A stretch of 50,213 nt of DNA from Actinomycetospora sp. Its GTDB lineage: Bacteria; Actinomycetota; Actinomycetes; Mycobacteriales; Pseudonocardiaceae. The DNA is taken from assembly GCA_029266415.1 (NCBI GenBank), contig JAQSWW010000035.1, positions 1-50,213 of the forward strand, given 5' to 3'. A program made the translations under genes and the position numbers. Shown here in pieces: positions 10,504 to 20,633 of this stretch; position 1 is the stretch's first letter; each line of letters opens with the position of its first letter. The notes under the pieces are model-generated. The model did no database searches. It was not told the origin of the DNA and saw nothing but the letters and a program-made list of their open reading frames with translations.

Positions 10504-11208
10504 ATGACCATGACCACCGACACGTCCCGGAGCCGCACCCACCGAGGGCCGGCAGCCCTGCGGGACGTGGTCCCCGTCGCCCTGAGCATCGCGCCGCTCG
10601 GTCTCGTGATCGGCGCGACGGCACGCCAGGTCCCCGTGCCGTCCGCGGCGAACGCGGCCGTGGCCGCCGGGGTGTTCGCGGGCGCGGCGCACCTGGCGGC
10701 GTTGACCGCGCTGGCCGCCGGCGCGGGCGTGCTCACCGTGCTGGGCACGGTGGCCCTGATCAACGCGCGCCTGCTCCTGTACTCCGCGGCGCTGGAACCC
10801 CGGTTCCGTCACCAACCCCGCTGGTTCCGGTGGTTGGGCCCCGCCCTGCTGATCGACCAGACGTACCTCATGGTCACGGCGCGCGACGACCTCGACGACG
10901 CCGCGGGGTTCCGCCGCTACTGGTCCGTCGCCGGTGGGGCGCTGCTCGCGTCCTGGGTGTGCGCCGTGGGGCTGGGCAGCGCGCTCGGTCCGCTGCTCCC
11001 GCCCGGGACACCCCTGGCCGCCGCGGCCGTCGTGGTCCTGGCCGGCATGCTGGCGCCGCGCCTCACCACCGCGCGCCCGGTGGCCGTCGCCCTGACCGCG
11101 CTGCTGGTCGCGGTCGTGGCCGCGCCGCTGCCCGGTGGGCTCGGGGTCCTCGTCGGGATCGGCGCGGGCCTGGTGGTCGGTGTCCTGCTCGATCGGGGCC
11201 GGCGGTGA
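10504..11208 (+). CDS. azlC: AzlC family branched-chain amino acid permease, large subunit
   Basis: 234-aa membrane protein of the AzlC family, the large component of two-protein exporters of branched-chain amino acids and analogues. Hydrophobic segments include VVPVALSIAPLGLVIGATA, AAVAAGVFAGAAHLAALTALAA, ALLASWVCAVGLGSALG and ALTALLVAVVAAPLPGGLGVLVGIGAGLVV. The family's charged ALINARLLLYSAALEPRF and IDQTYLM segments are present. The first ATG with the GGAGGAGGACCCG ribosome site was chosen. The stop overlaps azlD by GTGA. The shared 18-bp motif lies upstream. What is exported here is unknown. Confidence 0.85.
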   Translation: MTMTTDTSRSRTHRGPAALRDVVPVALSIAPLGLVIGATARQVPVPSAANAAVAAGVFAGAAHLAALTALAAGAGVLTVLGTVALINARLLLYSAALEPRFRHQPRWFRWLGPALLIDQTYLMVTARDDLDDAAGFRRYWSVAGGALLASWVCAVGLGSALGPLLPPGTPLAAAAVVVLAGMLAPRLTTARPVAVALTALLVAVVAAPLPGGLGVLVGIGAGLVVGVLLDRGRR

Positions 11209-11525
11209 GCGCCGTGGCCACGGTGGCGGTCCTGCTCGCCGCCGGGCTGGTGTCGTGGCTCCTGCGGATCGCGGCGATCACCCTCTGGCCGGCCCCGCGG
11301 CTGCCGGCCGCGGTCCACCGGGTGCTCGCCCACGCGGCGCCGGCGGCCATCGCCGCGATGCTGGGCGCCGGCATCGCCGGGGGTGCCGCCCTGCCCGACC
11401 TCGCCGGCCGCGCACCCGTGCTCGTCGGCGCGCTGGTGACCGCCGCCCTGGCCTGGTGGCGCCGGGGCCTCGTGCTCCCGGTGGTGGCGGGCCTGCTCGC
11501 GGCCTGGGCGCTCACCGCCCTCTGA
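11205..11525 (+). CDS. azlD: AzlD family small permease subunit
   Basis: 106-aa small hydrophobic partner of AzlC with about four transmembrane segments (ATVAVLLAAGLVSWLLRIAAI, ALPDLAGRAPVLVGALVTAALAWW, LVLPVVAGLLAAWALTAL). The LLRIAAITLWPAPRLPAAVHRVLAHAAPAAIAAML stretch is typical of AzlD. GTG 11205 overlaps the azlC stop, the normal coupled arrangement for this exporter pair. Confidence 0.85.
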   Translation: MSAVATVAVLLAAGLVSWLLRIAAITLWPAPRLPAAVHRVLAHAAPAAIAAMLGAGIAGGAALPDLAGRAPVLVGALVTAALAWWRRGLVLPVVAGLLAAWALTAL

Positions 11526-11529
11526 CCGG

Positions 11530-11844
11530 TCACCGAGCCGGGGCGATGGTCAGCCTCGCGATCCGCCCGTCGGCGTCGAACCCGAACCCGAAGTCCAGCC
11601 GCACCGGGCTGCCGGGGAAGTCGCCGGCGAGGAGGACGTCCGCGTCGGCGCCGTTCTCGCGGGGGCGGACGGCCTCGACGCCGTACGTCACCGCGGGCAC
11701 GTCGCGCCGCCAGGCGCGGAGGTCGTGCCGCTCCTGCCCGTCGTCGACGACCACCGCGTCGTCGCGGAACTGCGCGAGATAGCGCTCGGGGTCGTCGTCG
11801 ACGGCCAGGGCGAAGTACTGCTCGACGAGCTCGTGGGTGTCCAT
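11530..11844 (-). CDS. SnoaL/NTF2-like small protein
   Basis: 104-aa alpha+beta barrel protein of the NTF2/SnoaL-like superfamily (start METDTHELVEQYFALAVDDDPERYLAQFRDDAVVVDD in outline, then a beta sheet ending LDFGFGFDADGRIARLTIAP). Members are enzymes or ligand-binding proteins and the function here is unknown. It is divergent from the merR-type gene over a MerR promoter, which makes it a possible target of that regulator. It ends 4 nt after azlD, convergent with it. Confidence 0.7.
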   Translation of the reverse strand: MDTHELVEQYFALAVDDDPERYLAQFRDDAVVVDDGQERHDLRAWRRDVPAVTYGVEAVRPRENGADADVLLAGDFPGSPVRLDFGFGFDADGRIARLTIAPAR

Positions 11845-11854
11845 GCCGACGAGG

Positions 11855-11886
11855 TTCGACCCTCTCCCCGGGGGAGGGTCCAGTCT
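11855..11886 (+). promoter_or_regulatory. MerR-type promoter with palindromic operator
   Basis: A 23-nt near-palindrome (arms GACCCTC / GAGGGTC around TCCCCGGGG, 11858-11880) fills the space between a TTCGAC -35-like and a CAGTCT -10-like hexamer about 20 nt apart. Over-long 19-20 nt spacing with the operator inside the spacer is the hallmark of promoters activated by MerR proteins. It lies between the divergent SnoaL-like and MerR genes. Confidence 0.75.
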
Positions 11887-11905
11887 GGTGGGTGTGACGG
11901 GGCGC

Positions 11906-12712
11906 ATGACGATCGGCGAGTTCGCGAAGGTCAGCCAGCTCAGCGTCCGGACCCTGCGCCGCTACCACGACGCGGGCCTGCTGGAGCCCGCGCGCGTCGA
12001 CCCGCACAGCGGCTACCGTTACTACGGCACCGACCAGGTCGGCACCGCGCAGGTGGTCCGCCGCTTCCGCGAGCTCGGCATGCCGGTGGCCGAGATCGCC
12101 GAGCTCGTCGCCACGTCCGACGCCGACGCCCGCCACGAGCTGCTCGCCGGGCACCTGCGCCGCCTCGAGGCGCAGCTGGCCGCGACCCGGGACGCGGTGG
12201 CCGCGCTGCGCCGCCTCCTCGACCCCGACCACCCGCGGGTCACGGTCACCCGCCGCGCCGAGCCGGCCCGCACCGTCGCCGCCGTGGTCGCCGAGGTCGA
12301 CGGCGGGGCCGCCGACACCTGGTACGGGGCGGCGATGGTCGACCTCGACGCGGCGTTCGCCGCCCACCGGCTGAGCGCGGACGGGCCGCCCGGCGGTCTC
12401 TACGACGACGCGCTGTTCGCCGGCGGCCGGGGCCGCGCGGTGGTCTACGTGCCGACCGCCACACCCCCGACCGCCGGGCGGGTCCGGCCGTACGAGGTGC
12501 CCGCCCGCGAGGTGGCGGTGGCCGTCCACGCGGGCCCGCACCACGACATCGACGTCACCTACGGCGAGCTCGGCACCCACCTCGTCGAGCACGGGCTGGG
12601 GGTCGACGGGCCCGTGCGGGAGACCTACCTGGTCGGGCCCCGCGACACCGACGACCCGTCCGCGTGGCGCACCGAGATCGCCCGCCCGGTGCTCACGCGC
12701 CCGACGAGCTGA
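11906..12712 (+). CDS. MerR family regulator with GyrI-like effector-binding domain
   Basis: 268-aa regulator (from ATG 11906; an in-frame GTG at 11894 is also possible). The N-terminal MTIGEFAKVSQLSVRTLRRYHDAGLLEPARVDPHSGYRYY is the MerR winged helix. A coiled coil (LLAGHLRRLEAQLAATRDAVAALRRLL) gives dimerisation. The C-terminal half (EVPAREVAVAVHAGPHHDIDVTYGELGTHL...AWRTEIARPV) is the GyrI/AraC-E-bind fold that senses drugs or lipophilic ligands, as in BmrR-type activators. It probably autoregulates through the palindrome just upstream. Its 3' end overlaps the convergent dinG end by 20 nt. Confidence 0.9.
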   Translation: MTIGEFAKVSQLSVRTLRRYHDAGLLEPARVDPHSGYRYYGTDQVGTAQVVRRFRELGMPVAEIAELVATSDADARHELLAGHLRRLEAQLAATRDAVAALRRLLDPDHPRVTVTRRAEPARTVAAVVAEVDGGAADTWYGAAMVDLDAAFAAHRLSADGPPGGLYDDALFAGGRGRAVVYVPTATPPTAGRVRPYEVPAREVAVAVHAGPHHDIDVTYGELGTHLVEHGLGVDGPVRETYLVGPRDTDDPSAWRTEIARPVLTRPTS

Positions 12713-14717
12713 GCCGCTCCAGCGCCCCGCGCACCACCGCCGGGTCCTGCGTCGTCCAGAACGGCGGCAGCGAGCCCCGCAGGAAGCCGCCGTACTGCTT
12801 GGTGGCGACGCGGGAGTCGAGCAGCGCGACGACGCCGCGGTCGCCCGTGCCGCGCAGCAGCCGTCCCGCGCCCTGGGCGAGCAGCAGGGCCGCGTGCGTC
12901 GCCGAGACGGTGAGGAAGCCGTTGCCGCCGCGCGCGTCGACGGCGCGCTGGCGGGCCGACACGAGCGGGTCGTCGGGCCGCGGGAACGGGATGCGGTCGA
13001 TCATCACCAGCTGCAGCGACTCGCCGGGCACGTCGACGCCCTGCCACAGCGAGAGCGTCCCGAACAGCACGCTCTCGACGTCCGCGGCGAAGCGGGTGAC
13101 CAGCGTGCCGGTGGCGTCGTCCCCCTGGCAGAGCACGGTGCCGTCCCAGCGCCCACGCAGGTCCTCGGCGGCCTGCTTCGCCGCGCGCATCGACGAGAAC
13201 AGCCCGAGCGCCCGCCCGCCGGCGGCGCGCACCAGGCCCTCGATCTCGTCGAGGCACGCCGGCGAGAGCCCGTCGCGGCCCGGCGGGGGCAGGTGGCGCG
13301 CGACGTAGAGGATGCCGGCCTTGCCGTGCGCGAACGGTGAGCCGACGTCGAGGCCGTGCCAGACGAGGTTGGTCGCCGGATCCCTATCGGCGTGCTGTGT
13401 TGGATCGTGTCCCGAACCGTCGTCGATGACCGGATCCGAGCCGCCCGCCGGGAGCCCCCACTGGCGCGCCAGCGCGTCGAACGACCCGCCGAGCGCCAGC
13501 GTCGCCGAGGTGAGCACCACCGTCGAGCGCCCGAAGAGCCGGCTCGCGAGCAGGCCGGCGACCGAGAGCGGGGCGACGTGCAGCGTGCGCGTCGACGTCG
13601 ACCCGCGCTCGGTCCCGTCGGGTCGAGCTCCCCTATCGGCGTGCTCCCTTGAACGCTGCGTCTCCCGGTCAGAGCACCACACCACGTCCGGGCGCGTCGC
13701 CGGGTCCTCGCGGTCGAACGCCGTGAGCAGGCGCCCCGCGACGTCGTGCACCTCCTCGACCAGCGCGAGCGCGAACTTCCGCGCCGTCGCGTCGTCGTCC
13801 CGGCCTCCCTTCTCCCGGTCGGGCCCCAGGGCCTGGCGGCACGACCAGGACGCGTCGCGGACCGCCGCGAGCATCCGCCCGACGCCCTCGGGCAGGCGCT
13901 CCCAGCGCCCGGGCACGGCGTCGGCGAGCACGGTGTCGAGGCCCTCGCCGGCGTCGAGGAACGCGTCGGACAGGGCCTGGTCGACGAGCTTGCCGCAGCG
14001 GCGCGCGGCGGCGGCGACCGTCGCCCCGGTGAGCTCGCCGGTGGCCACCGAGGTGACGCGGTCGACGAGGTTGTGCGCCTCGTCGACGACCACCACGTCG
14101 TGGTCGGGCAGCACCGCGCGCCCCTCGATGGCGTCGATGGCGAGCATCGCGTGGTTGGTGACGACGATGTCAGCACTGCCGGCGGCTCGTCGTGCGTGCT
14201 CCGAGAAGCACTCCTCGGCCACCGGGCAGCGGGCGGCGCCGAGGCACTCGCGGGCGCTCACCGACACCTGGCGCCACGCCCGGTCGGTGACGCCGGGGAC
14301 CAGCTCGTCGCGGTCGCCGGTCCTCGTCCTCTCGGCCCACTCGTGCAGACGCGTGACCTGGCGCCCCAGCGCCGAGACCTGGAACGGGTCGAAGAGCTGC
14401 TCGTCGACCGGGTCCTCGGCCTGCGCGCTGGTCTCGATCTTGTGGCGGCAGAGGTAGTTCGCCCGCCCCTTGAGGATCGCGAACGTCGGCTCGCGTCCGA
14501 GCACCGGCTCCAGGGCCTTGGTCAGGCGCGGCAGGTCGCGGTCGACGAGCTGGGTCTGCAGGGCGATCGTGGCCGTCGCGACGATCACCGCCTGCTCGCA
14601 GGCGAGCGCGTGGCGGATCGCCGGCACGAGGTAGGCCAACGACTTGCCCGTGCCCGTGCCGGCCTGGACGGCCAGGTGCTCGCCCGTGCGCAGCGCGCGC
14701 TCGACCGCGGCGGCCAT
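12693..14717 (-). CDS. dinG: DinG/XPD-family ATP-dependent DNA helicase, short N-terminus and two inserted repeat segments
   Basis: 674-aa superfamily 2 helicase. Walker A is QAGTGTGKSLAYLVPAI, the DEAH box is VVVDEAHNLVD, and the four iron-sulfur cysteines fit (NYLC, ECLGAARC, EECF). The C-terminal motifs STVVLTSATLALGGSFDAL, SLWQGVDVPG and QGAGRLLRGTGDRG are all present. The usual first ~25-30 residues with the Q motif are absent: the frame opens at the pncA stop, which leaves ATG 14717. Two segments not expected in the family (REHADRGARPDG and TQHADRDPATN) are encoded by copies of a dispersed repeat. It is the last gene of the pncB-pncA-dinG unit. Confidence 0.9.
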   Translation of the reverse strand: MAAAVERALRTGEHLAVQAGTGTGKSLAYLVPAIRHALACEQAVIVATATIALQTQLVDRDLPRLTKALEPVLGREPTFAILKGRANYLCRHKIETSAQAEDPVDEQLFDPFQVSALGRQVTRLHEWAERTRTGDRDELVPGVTDRAWRQVSVSARECLGAARCPVAEECFSEHARRAAGSADIVVTNHAMLAIDAIEGRAVLPDHDVVVVDEAHNLVDRVTSVATGELTGATVAAAARRCGKLVDQALSDAFLDAGEGLDTVLADAVPGRWERLPEGVGRMLAAVRDASWSCRQALGPDREKGGRDDDATARKFALALVEEVHDVAGRLLTAFDREDPATRPDVVWCSDRETQRSREHADRGARPDGTERGSTSTRTLHVAPLSVAGLLASRLFGRSTVVLTSATLALGGSFDALARQWGLPAGGSDPVIDDGSGHDPTQHADRDPATNLVWHGLDVGSPFAHGKAGILYVARHLPPPGRDGLSPACLDEIEGLVRAAGGRALGLFSSMRAAKQAAEDLRGRWDGTVLCQGDDATGTLVTRFAADVESVLFGTLSLWQGVDVPGESLQLVMIDRIPFPRPDDPLVSARQRAVDARGGNGFLTVSATHAALLLAQGAGRLLRGTGDRGVVALLDSRVATKQYGGFLRGSLPPFWTTQDPAVVRGALERLSSSGA
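13382..13396 (-). repeat. Core of the dispersed repeat inside dinG (divergent copy)
   Basis: On the minus strand this is AGCACGCCGATAGGG, identical to the centre of the 48-bp repeat at 13619-13666 and 17561-17608. It is read in the same frame as the other dinG copy (Q-H-A-D-R-D against E-H-A-D-R-G). Sequence outside the core differs (GATCC near both sides), so it may be a second subtype of the repeat. Confidence 0.65.
13619..13666 (-). repeat. 48-bp dispersed repeat, in-frame copy inside dinG
   Basis: On the minus strand it begins GGGAGACGCAGCGTTCAAGG and ends GGGGAGCTCGACCCG. It matches the intergenic copy at 17561-17608 at 44 of 48 positions. Inside dinG it is a multiple of three and encodes RETQRSREHADRGARPD between two conserved helicase segments, so the frame is kept. 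Confidence 0.85.
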
Positions 14718-14729
14718 CTGCCTCGCGGT

Positions 14730-15299
14730 TCACGCCGCCGACCCCGTCAGCTCCACCCCGGCGGCGCGCATCTCCTCCCGGGCACGGGCCGTGGTGCGGG
14801 GCAGGACGCCGACGGTGAGGTCGAGGTGGACCGTCGTGGCGAAGCCCGCGCGGACGGCGTCGAGCGCGGAGGCGCGCACGCAGTGGTCGGTGGCGATGCC
14901 GACGATCTCGACGGCGTCGACGCCGCGCTCGCGCAGCCACGGGGTCAGGTGCTCGCCGCTGCGCGCGTGGCCCTCGAACGCGGAGTACGCGGCCTCGAAC
15001 CGGCCCTTGGAGAAGACCTCCTCGATCACGCCCACGTCGAGGTCCGGGTGGAAGGCGGCGCCGGCGTGCCCGACGCGGCAGTGTGCCGGCCAGGTGTCGA
15101 CGAAGTCGGGCGTCGCGGAGAAGTGCTCGCCCGGGTCCTCGTGGTAGTCGCGGCTGGCGACGACGTGGGCGTAGTCGCTCTCGTGCGTCCCGAGGAACCG
15201 GCTGATCGCGGCCGCCGTGGCCGCACCGCCGTCGACGCCCATGGAGCCGCCCTCGCAGAAGTCGAGCTGCACGTCCACCACGATCAGTGCGGTCGCCAT
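14730..15299 (-). CDS. pncA: Nicotinamidase / pyrazinamidase-type isochorismatase-fold hydrolase
   Basis: 189-aa enzyme that deaminates nicotinamide to nicotinate for NAD salvage. The catalytic triad is visible: Asp in VVDVQLDFCEGG, Lys in FSKGRFEAAYSAF and Cys in VGIATDHCVRASALDA. The metal-binding histidines fit ASRDYHEDPGEHF. It sits 23 nt after pncB and directly upstream of dinG on the same strand, so the nicotinate it makes would feed PncB. Its TGA lies only 12 nt before the remaining dinG ATG. Confidence 0.92.
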   Translation of the reverse strand: MATALIVVDVQLDFCEGGSMGVDGGAATAAAISRFLGTHESDYAHVVASRDYHEDPGEHFSATPDFVDTWPAHCRVGHAGAAFHPDLDVGVIEEVFSKGRFEAAYSAFEGHARSGEHLTPWLRERGVDAVEIVGIATDHCVRASALDAVRAGFATTVHLDLTVGVLPRTTARAREEMRAAGVELTGSAA

Positions 15300-15322
15300 G
15301 GACCCGAGGGTAGGCGCGGGAC

Positions 15323-16615
15323 TCAGAGCACGAACGTCGTCGGGATCGCGGGCTCGCCGCCGGAGAGCTTGAGGCCCTCCCAGGGCACGGCGACCAGCCC
15401 GCGGCGAAGGTGCTCGCGGGACTCCTCGAGGGTCGGCTGCTCGCCCGCCGGCTCGCCCTTGACCAGCAGGGGGACCGGGACGACGCGGTCGTGCTCGCCG
15501 ATCTCGACGTCGGCGCCGAGCCGGTGCACGACCTCCTCGACCGCGGTGCCGGTGGGCCGGTGGCGGCGCACCGCGGACTTCGCACCGCCGCGCGACTCCT
15601 TCGACGAGCTGCGCTTCGCCACGGGCCGCCCCTCGACCTCGACGAGCTTGTAGACCATGCCCGCCGCCGGGGCGCCGGAGCCGGTGACCACCGACGTGCC
15701 GACCCCGTAGGCGTCGACCGGCTCGGCGCGCAGGGCGGCGATGGCGTACTCGTCGAGGTCGCCGGAGATGACGACGCGGGTCCCCGTCGCGCCCAGGCCG
15801 TCGAGCTGGGCACGGGCCTGCTGGGCCAGCACACCGACGTCGCCCGAGTCGATGCGCACCGCCCCGAGGTCGGTGCCCGCGACCTCGATCGCGGTCGCGA
15901 TCCCCTGGGTGATGTCGTAGGTGTCCACGAGCAGCGTGGTGCCGACGCCGAGGGCGTCGACCTGCGCGCGGAACGCGTCGGCCTCGCTGTCGTGCAGCAG
16001 GGTGAACGCGTGGGCGCTGGTGCCCGTGGTGGGGACGCCGTAGCGGCGGTGGGCCTCGAGGTTCGACGTCGCGGCGAACCCGGCGAGGTACGCGGCGCGC
16101 GCCGAGGCCACGGCGGCCTCCTCGTGGGTGCGCCGCGAGCCCATCTCGATCAGCCGGCGCCCGTTCGCGGCCGTGGCCATGCGGGCCGCGGCGGAGGCGA
16201 CGGCGCAGTCGTGGTTGAGCACCGAGAGCACGAGGGTCTCGAGCAGCACGCACTCGCCGAACGTCCCGCTGACCGACAGGATCGGCGAGCCGGGGAAGTA
16301 CAGCTCGCCCTCGCGGTAGGCCGTGAGGTCGCCGCCGAACCGGTACTCGGACAGGTACTCGGCCACCCGGTCGCGCACGCCCGCGTCGCACAGGACGTCG
16401 ATCTCGTCCCGCTCGAACGTGAACCGCGACAGCGCCTCGAGCAGGCGCGGGATGCCGGCGACGACGCCGTAGCGGCGCCCGTGGGGCAGGCTGCGGGCGA
16501 ACACCTCGAAGGTGCACTGCCGCGACGCGGTGCCGTCCGCCAGCGTCGCGTCGAGCATCGTCAGCTCGTACTGGTCGGTCAGCAGCGCCGTACTCGTGGT
16601 GCTCGGACGCGTCAC
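15323..16615 (-). CDS. pncB: Nicotinate phosphoribosyltransferase
   Basis: 430-aa enzyme of the Preiss-Handler pathway that joins nicotinate and PRPP to give nicotinate mononucleotide. Recognisable are LLTDQYELTMLDA at the start, the phospho-histidine region TTGTSAHAFTLLH, LVDTYDITQGI and the phosphate-binding IDSGDVGVLAQQAR ... VVISGDLDEYAI. GTG 16615 faces clpS across 67 nt that must hold both promoters; I could not pick convincing hexamers there. Orthologous placement is Rv1330c next to clpS. Confidence 0.93.
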   Translation of the reverse strand: MTRPSTTSTALLTDQYELTMLDATLADGTASRQCTFEVFARSLPHGRRYGVVAGIPRLLEALSRFTFERDEIDVLCDAGVRDRVAEYLSEYRFGGDLTAYREGELYFPGSPILSVSGTFGECVLLETLVLSVLNHDCAVASAAARMATAANGRRLIEMGSRRTHEEAAVASARAAYLAGFAATSNLEAHRRYGVPTTGTSAHAFTLLHDSEADAFRAQVDALGVGTTLLVDTYDITQGIATAIEVAGTDLGAVRIDSGDVGVLAQQARAQLDGLGATGTRVVISGDLDEYAIAALRAEPVDAYGVGTSVVTGSGAPAAGMVYKLVEVEGRPVAKRSSSKESRGGAKSAVRRHRPTGTAVEEVVHRLGADVEIGEHDRVVPVPLLVKGEPAGEQPTLEESREHLRRGLVAVPWEGLKLSGGEPAIPTTFVL

Positions 16616-16682
16616 CGTTCCAGCCTAGGGGCGCCCGTGCGCCCCCGTGCGGCGCCGGCGCCCGAGGTGTCACGATGGAGCC

Positions 16683-16997
16683 ATGGAGGTGCGTGTGTCC
16701 GCTCCGGCCGAGCCGGAGGTCGACGAGCGGGTCGAAGAGGCCGCCGACGAGGCCACGCTGGCCGACACGCCGTGGCAGACCATCGTCTGGAACGACCCGG
16801 TCAACCTCATGTCGTACGTCACCTACGTGTTCCAGAAGCTCTTCGGCTACGACAGGGCCAAGGCCACCGCGCTGATGCTGGACGTGCACCACAAGGGCCG
16901 GGCGACCGTGTCGTCGGGCAGCCGCGAGAAGGTCGAGGGCGACGTCGCGCGCCTGCACGCCATGGGCCTGTGGGCGACCATGCAGCGGGCGAGCTGA
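16683..16997 (+). CDS. clpS: ATP-dependent Clp protease adaptor ClpS
   Basis: 104-aa adaptor that delivers N-end-rule substrates to ClpC/ClpA-ClpP. The core [72 protein letters not shown] contains the DPVN(L/T)M and VHxxG signatures that bind the substrate N-terminus and the Clp ATPase. A ~28-residue acidic N-terminal extension precedes it. The stop is followed directly by the TTG start of the DUF2017 gene. Confidence 0.95.
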   Translation: MEVRVSAPAEPEVDERVEEAADEATLADTPWQTIVWNDPVNLMSYVTYVFQKLFGYDRAKATALMLDVHHKGRATVSSGSREKVEGDVARLHAMGLWATMQRAS

Positions 16998-17555
16998 TTG
17001 AAGACCTGGAAACGGCAGGGCCGGGGCGACCGCACGCGCTACGTCGCGGTGCTCGAGCGCCCGGAGGCGCAGGTGCTGCGCGGGCTGATGGGGCAGGTCG
17101 ACCAGATGCTCACCGGGCGCGGCGCCGCCGGGAGCGAGGACGAGCTGGCCGCGCTCACCGGCATCCGCACCGGCCCCTCGACCCCGCCCGACGACCCGGT
17201 GCTCGCGCGCCTGCTGCCCGACTTCGCGTCCTCGTCCGAGCAGGACGCCCGCGAGGTCTCCGCCGCGCTGCGCTCGGTGCGCGAGCCCGAGCTGATCCAG
17301 GCCAAGCAGGCGGCGATCGCCACGGTGCTCGCGACGTGCCCCGCGGGCGGCGGGCGGGTCGAGCTCGCGCCCGCCCAGGCCGAGGAGTGGCTGGCGGCGG
17401 TCAACGACGTGCGGCTCGCGCTGGGCGTCGCCCTCGACGTCAGCGAGGACATGCCCGAGCAGCTGCCCGCCGACGACCCGCGGGCGGACCACCTGCCCGT
17501 GTACCACTGGCTGACGTGGCTCCAGGACTCGCTCGTCACGACGATGCTGGGGTGA
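16998..17555 (+). CDS. DUF2017 family protein
   Basis: 185-aa protein matching the actinobacterial DUF2017 family that regularly follows clpS (Rv1332 in M. tuberculosis). Function is unknown. It begins with basic KTWKRQGRGDRTRYVAVLE, has a helical centre with VLRGLMGQVDQML, and ends with conserved-looking HLPVYHWLTWLQDSLVTTML. TTG at 16998 starts at the base after the clpS stop, so translation probably depends on clpS. A copy of the dispersed 48-bp repeat begins 5 nt after its stop. Confidence 0.85.
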   Translation: MKTWKRQGRGDRTRYVAVLERPEAQVLRGLMGQVDQMLTGRGAAGSEDELAALTGIRTGPSTPPDDPVLARLLPDFASSSEQDAREVSAALRSVREPELIQAKQAAIATVLATCPAGGGRVELAPAQAEEWLAAVNDVRLALGVALDVSEDMPEQLPADDPRADHLPVYHWLTWLQDSLVTTMLG

Positions 17556-17560
17556 CGACA

Positions 17561-17608
17561 GGGAGACGGAGCAATCAGGGGAGCACGCCGATAGGGGAGC
17601 TCGACCCG
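17561..17608 (+). repeat. 48-bp dispersed repeat, intergenic copy
   Basis: Begins GGGAGACGGAGCAATCAGGG, contains AGCACGCCGATAGGG and ends GAGCTCGACCCG. It lies between the DUF2017 and mec genes and matches the in-frame dinG copy on the opposite strand at 44 of 48 positions. No coding use is evident here. Confidence 0.85.
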
Positions 17609-17654
17609 GTCACGCTGACGGGCTGAGCCCCTCGGCGATCCGTAGAGTGGTGGC

Positions 17655-18122
17655 GTGCTGGTGATCCGCGCCGACCTCGTCGAGCAGATGGTCGCGCACG
17701 CCCGCCGGGACCACCCGGACGAGGCGTGCGGCATCCTCGCGGGCCCGGACGACGGCTCCGGTCGGCCCGAGCGCTTCGTCGCGATGGAGAACGCCGAGCG
17801 CTCGCCGACGTTCTACCGCTTCGACTCGATGGAGCAGCTGCGGGTCTACCAGGAGATGGACCGCAACGACGAGGTGCCCGTCGTCGTGTACCACTCGCAC
17901 ACGGCGACCGAGCCCTACCCGTCGCGCACCGACATCTCGCTGGCCTCCGAGCCGTTCGCGCACTACGTGCTGATCGGCACCCGCGACCCCGAGCAGCACG
18001 AGCTGCGCTCCTACCGGATCGTCGACGGCGACGTCGCCGAGGAGGAGGTGCAGGTGGTGGAGAACTACATGTTCGCCCACACCGGCTCCGACGACGTGCC
18101 GGACCCCGCGCCGCGCGCCTGA
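17655..18122 (+). CDS. mec: CysO-cysteine metallopeptidase Mec (JAMM/M67)
   Basis: 155-aa JAMM-family zinc peptidase. In the CysO pathway it releases cysteine from the C-terminus of the sulfur carrier CysO. The JAMM motif is VVYHSHTATEPYPSRTDI (HxH...SxxD), and the upstream Glu is in DEACGIL. Gene order mec-cysO-cysM is the conserved actinobacterial arrangement. GTG 17655 was chosen because homology starts at LVIRADLVEQMVAHAR. Confidence 0.93.
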   Translation: MLVIRADLVEQMVAHARRDHPDEACGILAGPDDGSGRPERFVAMENAERSPTFYRFDSMEQLRVYQEMDRNDEVPVVVYHSHTATEPYPSRTDISLASEPFAHYVLIGTRDPEQHELRSYRIVDGDVAEEEVQVVENYMFAHTGSDDVPDPAPRA

Positions 18123-20497
<2,375 letters not shown>

Positions 20498-20568
20498 GGC
20501 GGGAGGGTAGGCGTCCCGTCGCGCGGGTGGTAGCCGCGCGCGGGCCGGGCAGGCGGAGACCGGCCTCC

Positions 20569-20590
20569 GACCCCGGCGAAGTCCGGGGTC
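20569..20590. promoter_or_regulatory. Perfect 8-bp inverted repeat between divergent genes
   Basis: GACCCCGG and CCGGGGTC flank a CGAAGT loop in the 136-nt region between the O-methyltransferase and rhomboid starts. It could be an operator for either gene or an RNA hairpin in the rhomboid leader. Nothing in the sequence decides between them. Confidence 0.5.
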
Positions 20591-20633
20591 GACCCCACGC
20601 GGATCCGGCGTGATCGGCCGTAGCCTCGGGAGC

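Noticed and set aside
14730-17507. 925-aa minus-strand ORF
   Set aside because: Only its last 189 codons are real (pncA); the rest is antisense to pncB, clpS and DUF2017.
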